Assembly: GCA_903995005.1 (NCBI GenBank)
Contig: CAJEZV010000012.1
Span: 1 to 33,080, forward strand
Length of the DNA stretch: 33,080 bases
Reading direction: 5' to 3'
DNA from: an uncultured beta proteobacterium
Lineage (GTDB): Bacteria > Pseudomonadota > Gammaproteobacteria > Burkholderiales > Burkholderiaceae
Below the pieces are notes generated by a model. The model made no database searches and had not been told where the DNA came from. It saw only the letters and a list, made by a program, of their open reading frames with translations. How positions within the stretch are numbered: the first letter of the stretch is position 1; every line of letters begins with the position of its first letter. Positions 9,342 through 19,157 of the stretch are shown here, piece after piece. Position numbers and translations under genes: made by a program.

Positions 9342-10412
9342 TTATGGGAGCACTTCATTCTTAAGACTCACATAGACTTCGGAGTCAAGCTGACTGCGCA
9401 CCTGATCAATAAGCTCCTGAAAGGTCTTGGTAAACACTTCTTGAGACTTCAGATCAGTTACTTGAATGGACAACTGAACAGTTTCGCCAAACTGAGTTCC
9501 GATCACCTTGATTGGGCCCAAATTTGGAAGTGTTATATCCATAGTCAGCTGACTTCCCTTTTGCAATTGATGGGGGTCATTGGGGTCAGCGCTCCAGCAA
9601 TCTTCACGGTATAAACGCCCCTCAACCCTTGGCATCAGTTGCCCCTGCCATAGCAAATCGCCACGTAACAATAACTTAACTGAATCGCGCGCCGAAGGTG
9701 AATCTGCAGATACCTGAGCAATCAATTTAGCCGCTTTTTCTTCAAAACCTGTAACGTCAAGCAAGGCACCATCAGCCTCAACACCTGTCGGGAAGACTAA
9801 CTTTTTTAACTGATCGGCAGCAAAAATCCCGCTATTTTGTAAACTTTGATATAACAAACCCATAGCCACTTTTGGGTCAATTTGTCCTGAATTTATGCTA
9901 ACCGCATTTGGCCAATTGACAACCGCCTCGGATGCCAGCTTCTGATTATTTTGAGTAGCAATTAGCTTACCTAATTCTGGAACGTCCACCTCTAAAATAT
10001 CGGAGAGCAGTTGGCCAAGTGCTGCGCTACCTGTCTGATCAATCCGGCTTAAGTTTTGCGATAGCAGATTGGTCATATCGGTTCGCTGATTCTCAGGAGA
10101 GATCAGTCCGTTTTGACCAAGCCTAGAAGAGATCTCGAGCAAAACAGCCTTATCCATGCGCGGCTCTAATGAATGCAACTCAGCAGAGCCAGATTTAGAA
10201 ACCGCATCTTGAATAGCATCATGCAATGCATGCCCTGCAGCTGAGTTGACTACTGGCATAGGCATATTGAGCGCCACACGAGGATCAATTGCAGAAAGAC
10301 TTTCAACTATCGCTGGCGCAGAAGGAGGGGAAATCAGATCATTGCGCTGAAAGTCAATAATATTACCAACCGGTAGGTTTGATGGGATTTGGATTGCCAT
10401 ACACACCCCCAA
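9342..10412 (-). CDS. fliK: FliK-like hook-length control protein (start may be the downstream ATG near 10400)
   Basis: C-terminal LTMDITLPNLGPIKVIGTQFGETVQLSIQVTDLKSQEVFTKTFQELIDQVRSQL resembles the FliK C-terminal domain; adjacent to the FlhB-like gene. Confidence 0.75.
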   Translation of the reverse strand: MGVCMAIQIPSNLPVGNIIDFQRNDLISPPSAPAIVESLSAIDPRVALNMPMPVVNSAAGHALHDAIQDAVSKSGSAELHSLEPRMDKAVLLEISSRLGQNGLISPENQRTDMTNLLSQNLSRIDQTGSAALGQLLSDILEVDVPELGKLIATQNNQKLASEAVVNWPNAVSINSGQIDPKVAMGLLYQSLQNSGIFAADQLKKLVFPTGVEADGALLDVTGFEEKAAKLIAQVSADSPSARDSVKLLLRGDLLWQGQLMPRVEGRLYREDCWSADPNDPHQLQKGSQLTMDITLPNLGPIKVIGTQFGETVQLSIQVTDLKSQEVFTKTFQELIDQVRSQLDSEVYVSLKNEVLP

Positions 10413-10454
10413 AAAAATGCTTAATCATTCAATGGCATTTTGCCATCAATATGC

Positions 10455-10877
10455 TTAATTAAGACTTTTTGTAACCTCAATAGCGGCATTGGACTCTTCG
10501 TCTCTAGAAGACATTTGGCTCCAGGCCTCCCTCAAATCCGCAAGGACGCCCATCACCTGGTCCAGTCTTTCTATATTTCGGTCCAAGCGCGCTGCAAGAA
10601 TTTCCCTTAGAGACCACTCGTAAACCAAATTCAAATTCTCAGCAATGCCAGCACCCCGCTCATGGTCTAAGCATGCTAACAAACCCTGTTGAATGAGGTC
10701 ATGAGCCTTATTGAAAGCCTCTATACCATCGCCCCCATTTTCCATGGAGAACTTTGCAATACGCAAATGATCTAAAACACGGTCATAAATCAGAACAATT
10801 AACTGCGTAGAACCAAAAGAGGCAACGGCAGTATCAGCATCATTATGAGCATAGGCAGTAGCAGATTTATTACGCAT
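10455..10877 (-). CDS. fliS: Flagellin chaperone FliS
   Basis: QLIVLIYDRVLDHLRIAKFSMENGGDGIEAFNKAHDLIQQGLLACLDHERGAGIAENLNLVYEWSLREILAARL is FliS-like; next to fliD. Confidence 0.92.
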   Translation of the reverse strand: MRNKSATAYAHNDADTAVASFGSTQLIVLIYDRVLDHLRIAKFSMENGGDGIEAFNKAHDLIQQGLLACLDHERGAGIAENLNLVYEWSLREILAARLDRNIERLDQVMGVLADLREAWSQMSSRDEESNAAIEVTKSLN

Positions 10878-10885
10878 TTTTTGAA

Positions 10886-12646
10886 TTAGTTTTTATTATT
10901 GTTAAGAGCGTCTAGGGCGCTTGTTAGCGCGGTACTGGTTGAGGATAATTCAAACAGCAACTTGTTTAACGCTGAATACTGAGTAATTAATTGAGCTTGC
11001 TTAGAATCAAGTCTAGTTTGTATCGCTTCTTGTTGCTTTTCAAGTGACCAAATGGTTTCTTGTTCGTAACTAATAATAGATGTTATTGCACCGGAGCTAC
11101 CTGTCTGAGAGGTGATGTAGTCGTCCAAGCCATCAGTAGATGAGGCATCAGTAGAAAAATACACTCCTTGAGATAATATGGTTTGTAGCTCGTTACTTAA
11201 TGTGCCTAAATCATTGCTTACCGCATGATCATAATTAGTTTGGTTAAATTGTGCAGTGCCATCTAGCTGCAAATCGATTCCCAATGTACTCAAGCTAATT
11301 GTTTTGGCCTCACCAGATAACTGATAAGAAATACCCTGGGCAAAACGACTTTTAATCTCGGCAATAAACGATAAGGTTGACGGAGAACTCGCAAAACTTC
11401 CCGGTGTTTTAGAGTTATAGCTGTTGGCTGTCATCGTCTTGTAAGTAGAAATTAAATCGTTGTATGCTGTGATCAGCGTATTGATTTGTGTTTTTGCTAC
11501 ATTCTCACCGGCTGAAATCGTGATTGAGGACGTTGTGTTCGTTGCGCCAGGCAACAATTGCAAGGTAAGGCCTTCTACGATATCGCTAATGGTATTGCTC
11601 TGACGAGTGTAGGATTCACCATCAAAAGTAATGCTAGCATCTGCCGCCGATTGGATCACCATCTTTGAACTAAAAACAGCAGATCCTGTATTTTCGAGAT
11701 GCGTGCTTAGCACGGTATTGGCTTGTGAACTGGTAAATACAATACTACTTGAATCAACTACGCTTGCCGTACTCCAGTCCGTCATCACACCAGTTGTAAA
11801 CTCGCCGCCTGCAGCATCAGATAAACCATTGGCAGTATTGATATCGGTATAGATCGCACCATCGGCGATATTTGCAAATGCTGCTGCTAACTGAGCAGCA
11901 GTTGCGCCTGATGTACCTGCGGTAAAAGTAAGGCCACCCAATATGACTGTCTCACCAGCGGCCAGTGGTGCAAACTCCACCTTCGCAGTCTCCGTAGTGG
12001 AGGCTGTCCCTTTGGTTGTATTAATTGTGTTGAGGCCATCATAGCTAACTGCATAGTCCGCGCCAGTCTCAGTACCTTGTATCTTAAGAGACCAACTTGT
12101 CCCAGCGGAATCCATTTGGACCACACTAGCTTGAAAATTTTCCCCAAGAGAATTAATCCAAGAAGCCAAATCGGAAATGGATGAGCTTGAATCCAAGCCC
12201 GAATCCAGGGTATCGCTGTTGTAACTATTGCCACCTACTGAAATCGTAAAACCATCAGATCCTATGCCAGCAGAGGAGGTTTCAGATGAAAATCCGGATA
12301 AACTAAAAAAACTTTGGGTAGCAACGTTATTGACAGTTAAAGAGTGGCCGCCTTTGGTGGCGCCATTTACTACGCTGGCAGACACTACCGTGCTGTCTGA
12401 ATTACTAACGGAAGCGGTTTTAAAGGTATCAGCATCCTGAAATGCCTGAATGGCATCTTGAAAAGTGGCCATCTTACTTTTGATGGTCCCCAGATCGCTA
12501 ATAACCGCACTTTGATTACTTAATTTTGCCTTGATTGCGTCAAGCGGCTTACTTTCATAAGTCATCAATTGACTGACAATTCCCGCTACGTCAATTGCGT
12601 TTGTCGTTGCTGCGCTAGAGCTCGAACTGGTGGATGATACTGCCAT
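10886..12646 (-). CDS. fliD: Flagellar cap protein FliD (likely start at 12646; ORF track extends to 12688)
   Basis: IDVAGIVSQLMTYESKPLDAIKAKLSNQSAVISDLGTIKSKMATFQDAIQAF; C-terminal coiled coil. MAVSSTSSS start has a TTTGAGG-type RBS upstream. Confidence 0.95.
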   Translation of the reverse strand: MAVSSTSSSSSAATTNAIDVAGIVSQLMTYESKPLDAIKAKLSNQSAVISDLGTIKSKMATFQDAIQAFQDADTFKTASVSNSDSTVVSASVVNGATKGGHSLTVNNVATQSFFSLSGFSSETSSAGIGSDGFTISVGGNSYNSDTLDSGLDSSSSISDLASWINSLGENFQASVVQMDSAGTSWSLKIQGTETGADYAVSYDGLNTINTTKGTASTTETAKVEFAPLAAGETVILGGLTFTAGTSGATAAQLAAAFANIADGAIYTDINTANGLSDAAGGEFTTGVMTDWSTASVVDSSSIVFTSSQANTVLSTHLENTGSAVFSSKMVIQSAADASITFDGESYTRQSNTISDIVEGLTLQLLPGATNTTSSITISAGENVAKTQINTLITAYNDLISTYKTMTANSYNSKTPGSFASSPSTLSFIAEIKSRFAQGISYQLSGEAKTISLSTLGIDLQLDGTAQFNQTNYDHAVSNDLGTLSNELQTILSQGVYFSTDASSTDGLDDYITSQTGSSGAITSIISYEQETIWSLEKQQEAIQTRLDSKQAQLITQYSALNKLLFELSSTSTALTSALDALNNNKN

Positions 12647-12686
12647 AAAAGCCTCAAAGAAATAAAATACCCAATGGAAGTAATGC

Positions 12687-12723
12687 AAAAGTCATGCCAA
12701 TATTTAATCGGCATGACTTTTTT
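12687..12723. terminator. Strong hairpin between flaG and fliD
   Basis: AAAAGTCATGCC-AATATTTAATC-GGCATGACTTTT, a 12-bp perfect stem with T tracts on both strands. Confidence 0.75.
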
Positions 12724-12730
12724 ACGCAAA

Positions 12731-13126
12731 TTAGGCCTTTTGATTTACTAGGGCGCTGTTTATTTGGGCAAAAGACTGGGCGATTCTAAGCAACTCTTCA
12801 GAAGGTAACTGACGAATAATTTCGCCAGTATCTGGATTAGTCACGCGTACTACGTGATATCCAGTTGTGCTATCAACTGAGAAATTCAAATTTCGCCCCA
12901 TGGACTGAACAAAACTTTGAATTTGCTGAGCAGCCTTTGCTACTACCTCGCGGGTTGGTGCTGATGTTTCATTTACCGATGATGGCTTAATTTCCATACT
13001 GGCAACTGTCGACACTACCTCGGCATCACTACGTGCAATCTTTTGTCCAGCAACAGAATTAGGCATAGGCATTGGTGTACTCGCAGCCTGACCAGTTGAT
13101 GCCCCAATATTAGTTAAAGTATTCAT
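12731..13126 (-). CDS. flaG: FlaG family protein
   Basis: LNFSVDSTTGYHVVRVTNPDTGEIIRQLPSEELLRIAQSFAQ matches the FlaG signature; lies between fliC and fliD. Confidence 0.92.
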   Translation of the reverse strand: MNTLTNIGASTGQAASTPMPMPNSVAGQKIARSDAEVVSTVASMEIKPSSVNETSAPTREVVAKAAQQIQSFVQSMGRNLNFSVDSTTGYHVVRVTNPDTGEIIRQLPSEELLRIAQSFAQINSALVNQKA

Positions 13127-13151
13127 ATTTGTATCCCTGACTTATAGCTAA

Positions 13152-13178
13152 TACTCGGCCCAATCAAAATCTGACTAA
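13152..13178 (-). promoter_or_regulatory. Candidate sigma-28 promoter for flaG
   Basis: Minus strand TTAG-N15-GCCGAGTA against the TAAA-N15-GCCGATAA consensus; about 25 nt upstream of the flaG ATG. Confidence 0.45.
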
Positions 13179-13186
13179 GCCGAGTA
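13152..13186 (-). terminator. Hairpin downstream of fliC that overlaps a sigma-28-like promoter for flaG
   Basis: TACTCGGC...GCCGAGTA 8-bp inverted repeat with a 19-nt loop, 11 nt after the fliC stop. No clear T tract on the minus strand. Confidence 0.45.
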
Positions 13187-13196
13187 AATATTGGTC

Positions 13197-14936
13197 TTAT
13201 TTCAAAAGAGACAAAATCACGTTTGGCATCTGATTGGCTTGGGCTAACATTGCTGTAGCAGCCTGTTGCATGATCTGACCTTTAGTAAGCTTTGCTGTCT
13301 CAGCCGCGAAATCCGTGTCAATAATTGCAGAACGTGAATTTTGAGTATTAACACTCTGAGTACCTAAGTTGGAAATAATGTAGCTCAAACGATTCATTTG
13401 TGAGCCAATTGTTGCGCGTTGCTCAGAAATATAATCCAAGGCGGTATCGATCGAAGACTCAAGCGCTTTAAATGCTGCCTGCCAAGTCGCGGTGCTATCG
13501 CTTGATGTGAGATCCGAAAGAGTATCGGTAATACTTGTTCCAACTTCTTGCATCTCGCTTGCTGTTCCGGTTGAGTCCGTTGCAACGTTAAGAGTATTTA
13601 CTGTAATGTAAGCATCGCTTGAGGCACCGCTTTGGAATTCTAACTTGTTATTCCCGGAACCAGTGATCACTAATTGGCCCGAATTATCGCCAGCACCGCC
13701 GTCAAATGTTGTGCCGTTATCAACCGCAGCCAACCAATCCACGACATTTTCTTTTGTAGTTTTTTGGAAGTTTTCCAAACTAATTTTTAAGCCAAATCCA
13801 ATATCAACCGTTGTATTGGTTCCTGCGTAATCAAACCATGAGTCTTGAAACTCCACATCAAAAAGCTGTGATGTTCCATACTCATCGATATAGGTTGTTG
13901 TCAAAACACCAGCGCCATCTGATGTTAATTCATAAGTTCCTGCGCCATAAGTCGCACCAGATGCATCAATATTTGTAATCTTAACTGATGTTCCATCATC
14001 TTCATCACTGGCCTGATTGATAGTCATGCCATCTAAGTCGTGGGCAATCGAGGAGCCCAACACCTTGGTTTCAGTAGCGCTAATTGTTGTTGTAATGTTT
14101 AACTTAATACCAAAATTTGAAAAGTCTAAGGTTTGTGTAACATCTCCACCCGCACCGGCATTATCAGACGTTACGTCAGCAACGCTAATGGTTTGGCTTG
14201 CGCCATATACCTTATCATCACCATTAGTGCCACTCCAGTCGGAGACTGCTGACAAGGTAATATTTTTGCCATCACCACCGTATGAGAAAGTGTAAGTAAC
14301 ACCAGCCATTTGCTTATACGCATCACTATTCACATCATAAGAAATTTCAATGTTAGCAGTTGAAACGGTCAAAGGATCGTCGCCGTTACCGTTTGCTGGA
14401 TCAAGAGCTGTATCACCTGTCAGAGCAAAATCACCACCAGCCCAATCATAAGCAACTCCACTACTTAAGTAAGTTCCTTTTTGTAAGTCACTTAACTTTG
14501 CATCCACACCAGTGGAGCTAGAAAGTAGGCTGATGCCATTAAATTTAGTTCTAGTCGAGGTTGCATTAATTTCAGTATTGAGATCACTTACCTCTGTCCT
14601 AATATTGGTGCGCTGTGTTGCAGACAAAGAGCTGTCGTAACCTTGTACTGACAATTGCTTTAAACGTAAGAGCATATCTTGAACAGTAGCTAGTGAAGAA
14701 TCTGCTGTTTGGAGCAAGTTAGTTGCATCATTTAAGTTACGAACAGACTGACTCAAGCCATTAATTTGTGACTGCATGTTTTGTGCAATCGATAGACCGG
14801 CAGCGTCATCACGTGCGCTATTGATGCGCAAGCCAGATGACAATCTTTGTACGGACTGTGCTAACGCTCCTTGAGCATTAGTAAGATTATTTTGAGCATA
14901 TAAAGATGCTAAGTTGGTATTAATTACTGTAGACAT
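13197..14936 (-). CDS. fliC: Flagellin FliC
   Basis: N-terminus MSTVINTNLASLYAQNNLTNAQGALAQSVQRLSSGLRINSARDDAAGLSIAQNM; C-terminus QRATIGSQMNRLSYIISNLGTQSVNTQNSRSAIIDTDFAAETAKLTKGQIMQQAATAMLAQANQMPNVILSLLK. Confidence 0.99.
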   Translation of the reverse strand: MSTVINTNLASLYAQNNLTNAQGALAQSVQRLSSGLRINSARDDAAGLSIAQNMQSQINGLSQSVRNLNDATNLLQTADSSLATVQDMLLRLKQLSVQGYDSSLSATQRTNIRTEVSDLNTEINATSTRTKFNGISLLSSSTGVDAKLSDLQKGTYLSSGVAYDWAGGDFALTGDTALDPANGNGDDPLTVSTANIEISYDVNSDAYKQMAGVTYTFSYGGDGKNITLSAVSDWSGTNGDDKVYGASQTISVADVTSDNAGAGGDVTQTLDFSNFGIKLNITTTISATETKVLGSSIAHDLDGMTINQASDEDDGTSVKITNIDASGATYGAGTYELTSDGAGVLTTTYIDEYGTSQLFDVEFQDSWFDYAGTNTTVDIGFGLKISLENFQKTTKENVVDWLAAVDNGTTFDGGAGDNSGQLVITGSGNNKLEFQSGASSDAYITVNTLNVATDSTGTASEMQEVGTSITDTLSDLTSSDSTATWQAAFKALESSIDTALDYISEQRATIGSQMNRLSYIISNLGTQSVNTQNSRSAIIDTDFAAETAKLTKGQIMQQAATAMLAQANQMPNVILSLLK

Positions 14937-14997
14937 TTGACTACTCCTTAACTTGTATTTAGAGGGAACAATTCAGGGATTGCTCCCCTACCTTCTT

Positions 14998-15027
14998 ATT
15001 TACGGTTCGCCAATCAAATCTGTTTAG
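14998..15027 (-). promoter_or_regulatory. Candidate sigma-28 promoter for fliC
   Basis: Minus strand CTAAAC...ACCGTAAAT with about 16 nt spacing, about 60 nt upstream of the fliC ATG. Confidence 0.5.
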
Positions 15028-15410
15028 ACCTATTTCACAATGTTCTCTAAGCACTCTTAGAAACTGCAGCCATATAACCGTGGAAAGGGTTCAAGGATGG
15101 ATTTATGTTAGTAACTACTATCAATATTAATCATATATTTAATAGAAATTTCAATCAAATTCTAAGAATTTTGAGTGTTTAAATCAGGCCTGCACTGGGC
15201 ATACAAAACTGAAGCGTCTCCTCAAAATCTCCAAGATGCTCAATGGTCGAGTCCAAATACGGCAATTTTTGCCATTTTTAGGTAAATTGGGCTACAAATC
15301 GGGTATATTTAGTCTTTAAAGTAATGCCTACCACCATATATAGTGTTTTTGCAAATTTTATGAGTGTTAAGCATGGCTTGACCCACATTTAGGATGCAAA
15401 ACATAAGCGC

Positions 15411-17501
15411 ATGAAAATCCTCGGTTTTGACACCTCTAGACTGCCGAGTCCCTCGGCGCAAGGCGCCATCCCGATTCTGGTTCTTTTAGTATTAATCATG
15501 ATGCTGGTGCCCTTGCCAGCCATCATTTTGGATGTACTCTTTACCTTCAATATCGCCCTATCGATCATCGTTCTTTTTACGGCGATCAATATTAAGAGCT
15601 TTAAGGATTTCGTTGCCTTTCCAACAGTTCTGCTGCTGACCACCCTCCTACGACTCTCTCTAAATGTTGCCTCTACCCGTATTGTTCTATTGGAGGGTTA
15701 CAAAGGCACTGACGCAGCCGGTAAAGTAATCGAAGCCTTTGGTGTATTTTTGATTGGCGGAAACTTTGCCGTTGGTATCGTGATCTTTATCGTGATCACC
15801 ATCATTAACTTTGTGGTGATTACCAAGGGCTCTGGTCGTGTTGCTGAAGTTTCTGCTCGCTTTGCACTTGATTCCATGCCAGGCAAACAAATGGCAATTG
15901 ATGCTGATTTGAATGCAGGCTTGATTCAGCAAGACGAAGCAAAATCTCGGCGTGCAGATGTAGCCCAAGAAGCAGACTTTTTTGGTTCCATGGACGGTGC
16001 CTCCAAGTTCGTACGGGGCGATGCGATGGCCGGCATTATGATTTTGGTGATCAACCTCATTGGCGGCTTACTCATTGGTGTGTTGCAACACAATATGGAT
16101 TTTGGCAAGGCGCTTGCTACCTTCGCGTCGCTCACCATCGGTGATGGCTTGGTCGCTCAAATTCCAGCACTCATTATTTCTACTGCGGCCGGTATTTTAG
16201 TTACGCGCGTTGCCACCGAGGATGATTTTTCTGGTCAAGTTTCAAAACAGTTTGAGGCTAATAGCAATGCACTAGGCGTAGTTGCTGCAGTACTGGGTAT
16301 TTTAGGTGTATTGCCTGGTATGCCCCATGTCATCTTTATTGGCTTTGCCCTGCTATTTGGTGGTCTTGCCTACTTAGCCCATCAAAAAACTAACCGCGAA
16401 ATAGCAGCTGCCAAAACTGCTGCAGCAACTCCCGATGCCAATCAAGAGCTAGAGTGGAAAGATGTTCCGATTGTCGAGCCGCTTTGCTTAGAGCTAGCTT
16501 ACAGACTCATTCCACTTGTTGATAAGGGTAATGATAGTGACCTCATTAAACGCATTAAAGCCATTCGCCGAAAATTTATTACGGAGATTGGCTTTCTGAT
16601 TCCCTCAGTGCACATTCGGGATAACTTGCAACTCAGCGCAGAGACCTATCGGGTTTTGTTATATGGTGCTGAAATTGGTCGCGGGCAATGTCTACCTGAT
16701 CGGCTTTTAGCGATTCAACAAACCACTGGCAACAGCATTCCGGGTATCGAAGTAAAAGATCCAACCTTTGGCATGCCGGCGATCTGGATTGAGCGTCGCT
16801 ATCGTGATGAAGCGATTTCAAAGGGTTATACGGTTGTTGAACCTGCGGTGGTCATCACAACCCATTTGGATCATTTGATTCATCAACACGCCGCTGAATT
16901 ACTAGGTCGTCAGGAAACTCAAGATCTTCTAGATCACGTCAAAATGAGTTACCCAAAATTGGTTGATGAGGTTGTGCCTAAAGTAGTACCACTGGCTACC
17001 TTACAGCGCCTGCTACAACTATTACTTGAAGAAGATGTCCCTATTAAAGACTTGCGCACCATCTTGGAGGTCGCTAGTGAATATGCGCCTAAACTCAATG
17101 ACCCCTTAGAGATCTTGCCTCACATCCGTTATGCCCTTCGTCGTACCATTGTTCAAGAAACCTTAGGAGACGGCTCAAACTACAAAGTCTTGGGCATTCA
17201 GCCAGAATTTGAGCGCCTGATTGAACAGGCTATCGGTAATGGCGCCATTGCTCCAGATGGCCTGATTGAGCCCGCCCTAGCTAGAATGTTTGGCGAAGAG
17301 GTAATTAAAGGCATCCAGGAGCTTGAGGGACAAAATTTACCCCCCGTTATCGTGACTGGGACACGCACCAGAATGACGCTTTCTAGGATAGCCCGGCGTG
17401 TATGCCCTCAAGCGTCGATTCTGGCTATAGGAGAGCTTCCCCCAACCGCAAATCTGGCCTTTTACAAGGTTCTTTGTTCCCAAACTGGCAAAAACCCCTA
17501 A
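15411..17501 (+). CDS. flhA: Flagellar export component FlhA
   Basis: Multi-TM N-terminus; RVAEVSARFALDSMPGKQMAIDADLNAGLIQQDEAKSRR; LPPVIVTGTRTRMTLSRIARRVCPQASILAIGELP. Confidence 0.98.
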   Translation: MKILGFDTSRLPSPSAQGAIPILVLLVLIMMLVPLPAIILDVLFTFNIALSIIVLFTAINIKSFKDFVAFPTVLLLTTLLRLSLNVASTRIVLLEGYKGTDAAGKVIEAFGVFLIGGNFAVGIVIFIVITIINFVVITKGSGRVAEVSARFALDSMPGKQMAIDADLNAGLIQQDEAKSRRADVAQEADFFGSMDGASKFVRGDAMAGIMILVINLIGGLLIGVLQHNMDFGKALATFASLTIGDGLVAQIPALIISTAAGILVTRVATEDDFSGQVSKQFEANSNALGVVAAVLGILGVLPGMPHVIFIGFALLFGGLAYLAHQKTNREIAAAKTAAATPDANQELEWKDVPIVEPLCLELAYRLIPLVDKGNDSDLIKRIKAIRRKFITEIGFLIPSVHIRDNLQLSAETYRVLLYGAEIGRGQCLPDRLLAIQQTTGNSIPGIEVKDPTFGMPAIWIERRYRDEAISKGYTVVEPAVVITTHLDHLIHQHAAELLGRQETQDLLDHVKMSYPKLVDEVVPKVVPLATLQRLLQLLLEEDVPIKDLRTILEVASEYAPKLNDPLEILPHIRYALRRTIVQETLGDGSNYKVLGIQPEFERLIEQAIGNGAIAPDGLIEPALARMFGEEVIKGIQELEGQNLPPVIVTGTRTRMTLSRIARRVCPQASILAIGELPPTANLAFYKVLCSQTGKNP

Positions 17502-17537
17502 AATCACTAACAGAGAGAATTATTTCGGAGTTAACGT

Positions 17538-19157
17538 ATGGGTCCACAAAAATTTATAGCAGCCAATACCGCTGACGCCCTAAAGCTTATACGCGCCGAG
17601 ATGGGTCCTGATGCTATGGTGCTCTCGACTAAAGATACTGATCAAGGTGTCGAAGTAATGGCTATCACTTCTGGTGATTTAGCAAACCTTTCTTCACGCT
17701 CTGAACTCATTAATCCAGAACATGGTGAGCATGGTGTCTTTTCAGAACGCTCGCTAGAACGCTCAGGATTATCAGATAAGTTTGCCAGCGCCATTGCTAG
17801 GCGCGCACCTTCTCCCGCATCCTCTACTCCTGCTAGAGCGTATGCGGGTGTGCCCAATGGTATTGTGCGGCGTAACCCCGCTAGAGCTGAGCGCTCCATT
17901 CGCGCTCCTGGTGCCGAGGCTTTTTTACCGACTTCATTTAATGATGCAGAGCGCATTCCACGAGGATCAACTAATGTTATCAATCCTTCTAATAATGATG
18001 CCATCTTTAGCGCCAGTCTTGCAGCGAACACCAAAGCAGCGCAAGAGGCAGCAGCACTCAATGCCATGAAAAGTGCAGCTCAAAATGCAGCGCAGAGCAT
18101 ACGTGCTGCAAGCGCCCCCAGCCCAGCTAGCATTCCATTAAGCGCCCCCAGCCCTCCCATTGCAGGACCAGCCGAAAGTTCGCCGAAAGTCGAAATGTTG
18201 CTCTCAGAAATCAGTGAAGTGAAGCAGCTATTGCAGTCACACGTTGCCGGCAGTTTTTGGGGCAATCTGCAACAAGAAAATACCCGTATCACTGAGGTTG
18301 TAAAGCATCTTCTCAATAGTGGCTTTTCACCAAAACTGGTAGCGGAAATCTCCCAAAACCTTCCTGAGAATTTGAGTGTATTGCACCTATTGAAAAATGC
18401 TCGGGAGCAAGTTAAATGCATGATGAAAACATCCCATGCATTTGATACTTTTGATCGCGGTGGCGTATTTGCCTTTATTGGCCCTACTGGGGTTGGTAAA
18501 ACAACTACGGTTGCCAAGATTGCTGCTCGCTGTGTGCTGCGCTATGGTCGCAATCAAGTAGCTTTGCTTACAACTGATACCTATCGGATTGGAGCTCAGG
18601 AGCAACTCAAAACTTTTGCCAAAATATTGGGTTTATCGGTTACGGCAGTAAGAGATAGCGAAGACTTGGCTGCTAAAATTAAAGACTTTTCAAATCGCAA
18701 GATCATTTTGCTTGATACCGCTGGCGTAAGCCAACGTGATGCCCTAATGGTTGAGCAATCTCATTTGCTAGAGCATGGCTCCGGTAAAGCACGTCGCATC
18801 CTGGTAATGAGCTCCACTACCGATTTGCGCACTCAAGAAGAAGTCATTAATTTACACAATCAAGCAATGCAAAATACCCATGGTGAAAAGTTGGATCATG
18901 TCATCATCACTAAAATTGATGAAGCAGCACACTTAGCTCCGGTGATAGATAGCGTCATTCGACATAATCTATCCATCTTGTTTGTATCCAATGGCCAACG
19001 TGTTCCAGAAGATCTAAACCAGCCCGATGTCAATTACTTAAGCCACCGTGCGATGGCTATGCGCGCTTTTTCTGAAACTTTCTCATTGACTGACGAGCAA
19101 GTTCCAGCCCTACTTTCCGATCATTTGGGTGACTGGATTCGCAAAGTAAACCAATGA
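17538..19157 (+). CDS. flhF: SRP-type GTPase FlhF
   Basis: FAFIGPTGVGKTTTVAKIAARCVLRYG, LLTTDTYRIGAQEQLKTFAKILGL, ILLDTAGVSQRD; variable basic/Ala-rich N-terminal region. Confidence 0.96.
   Translation: MGPQKFIAANTADALKLIRAEMGPDAMVLSTKDTDQGVEVMAITSGDLANLSSRSELINPEHGEHGVFSERSLERSGLSDKFASAIARRAPSPASSTPARAYAGVPNGIVRRNPARAERSIRAPGAEAFLPTSFNDAERIPRGSTNVINPSNNDAIFSASLAANTKAAQEAAALNAMKSAAQNAAQSIRAASAPSPASIPLSAPSPPIAGPAESSPKVEMLLSEISEVKQLLQSHVAGSFWGNLQQENTRITEVVKHLLNSGFSPKLVAEISQNLPENLSVLHLLKNAREQVKCMMKTSHAFDTFDRGGVFAFIGPTGVGKTTTVAKIAARCVLRYGRNQVALLTTDTYRIGAQEQLKTFAKILGLSVTAVRDSEDLAAKIKDFSNRKIILLDTAGVSQRDALMVEQSHLLEHGSGKARRILVMSSTTDLRTQEEVINLHNQAMQNTHGEKLDHVIITKIDEAAHLAPVIDSVIRHNLSILFVSNGQRVPEDLNQPDVNYLSHRAMAMRAFSETFSLTDEQVPALLSDHLGDWIRKVNQ

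Noticed and set aside
10417-10458. Direct repeat ATGCTTAAT around ATGGCATTTTGCCAT between fliK and fliS
   Set aside because: Short and AT-rich; the hairpin may be a weak terminator but there is no strong support.
17642-18517. Antisense ORFs of 95-145 aa within flhF
   Set aside because: Frame shadows of the Ala/Ser/Pro-rich flhF linker; no RBS or family signal.
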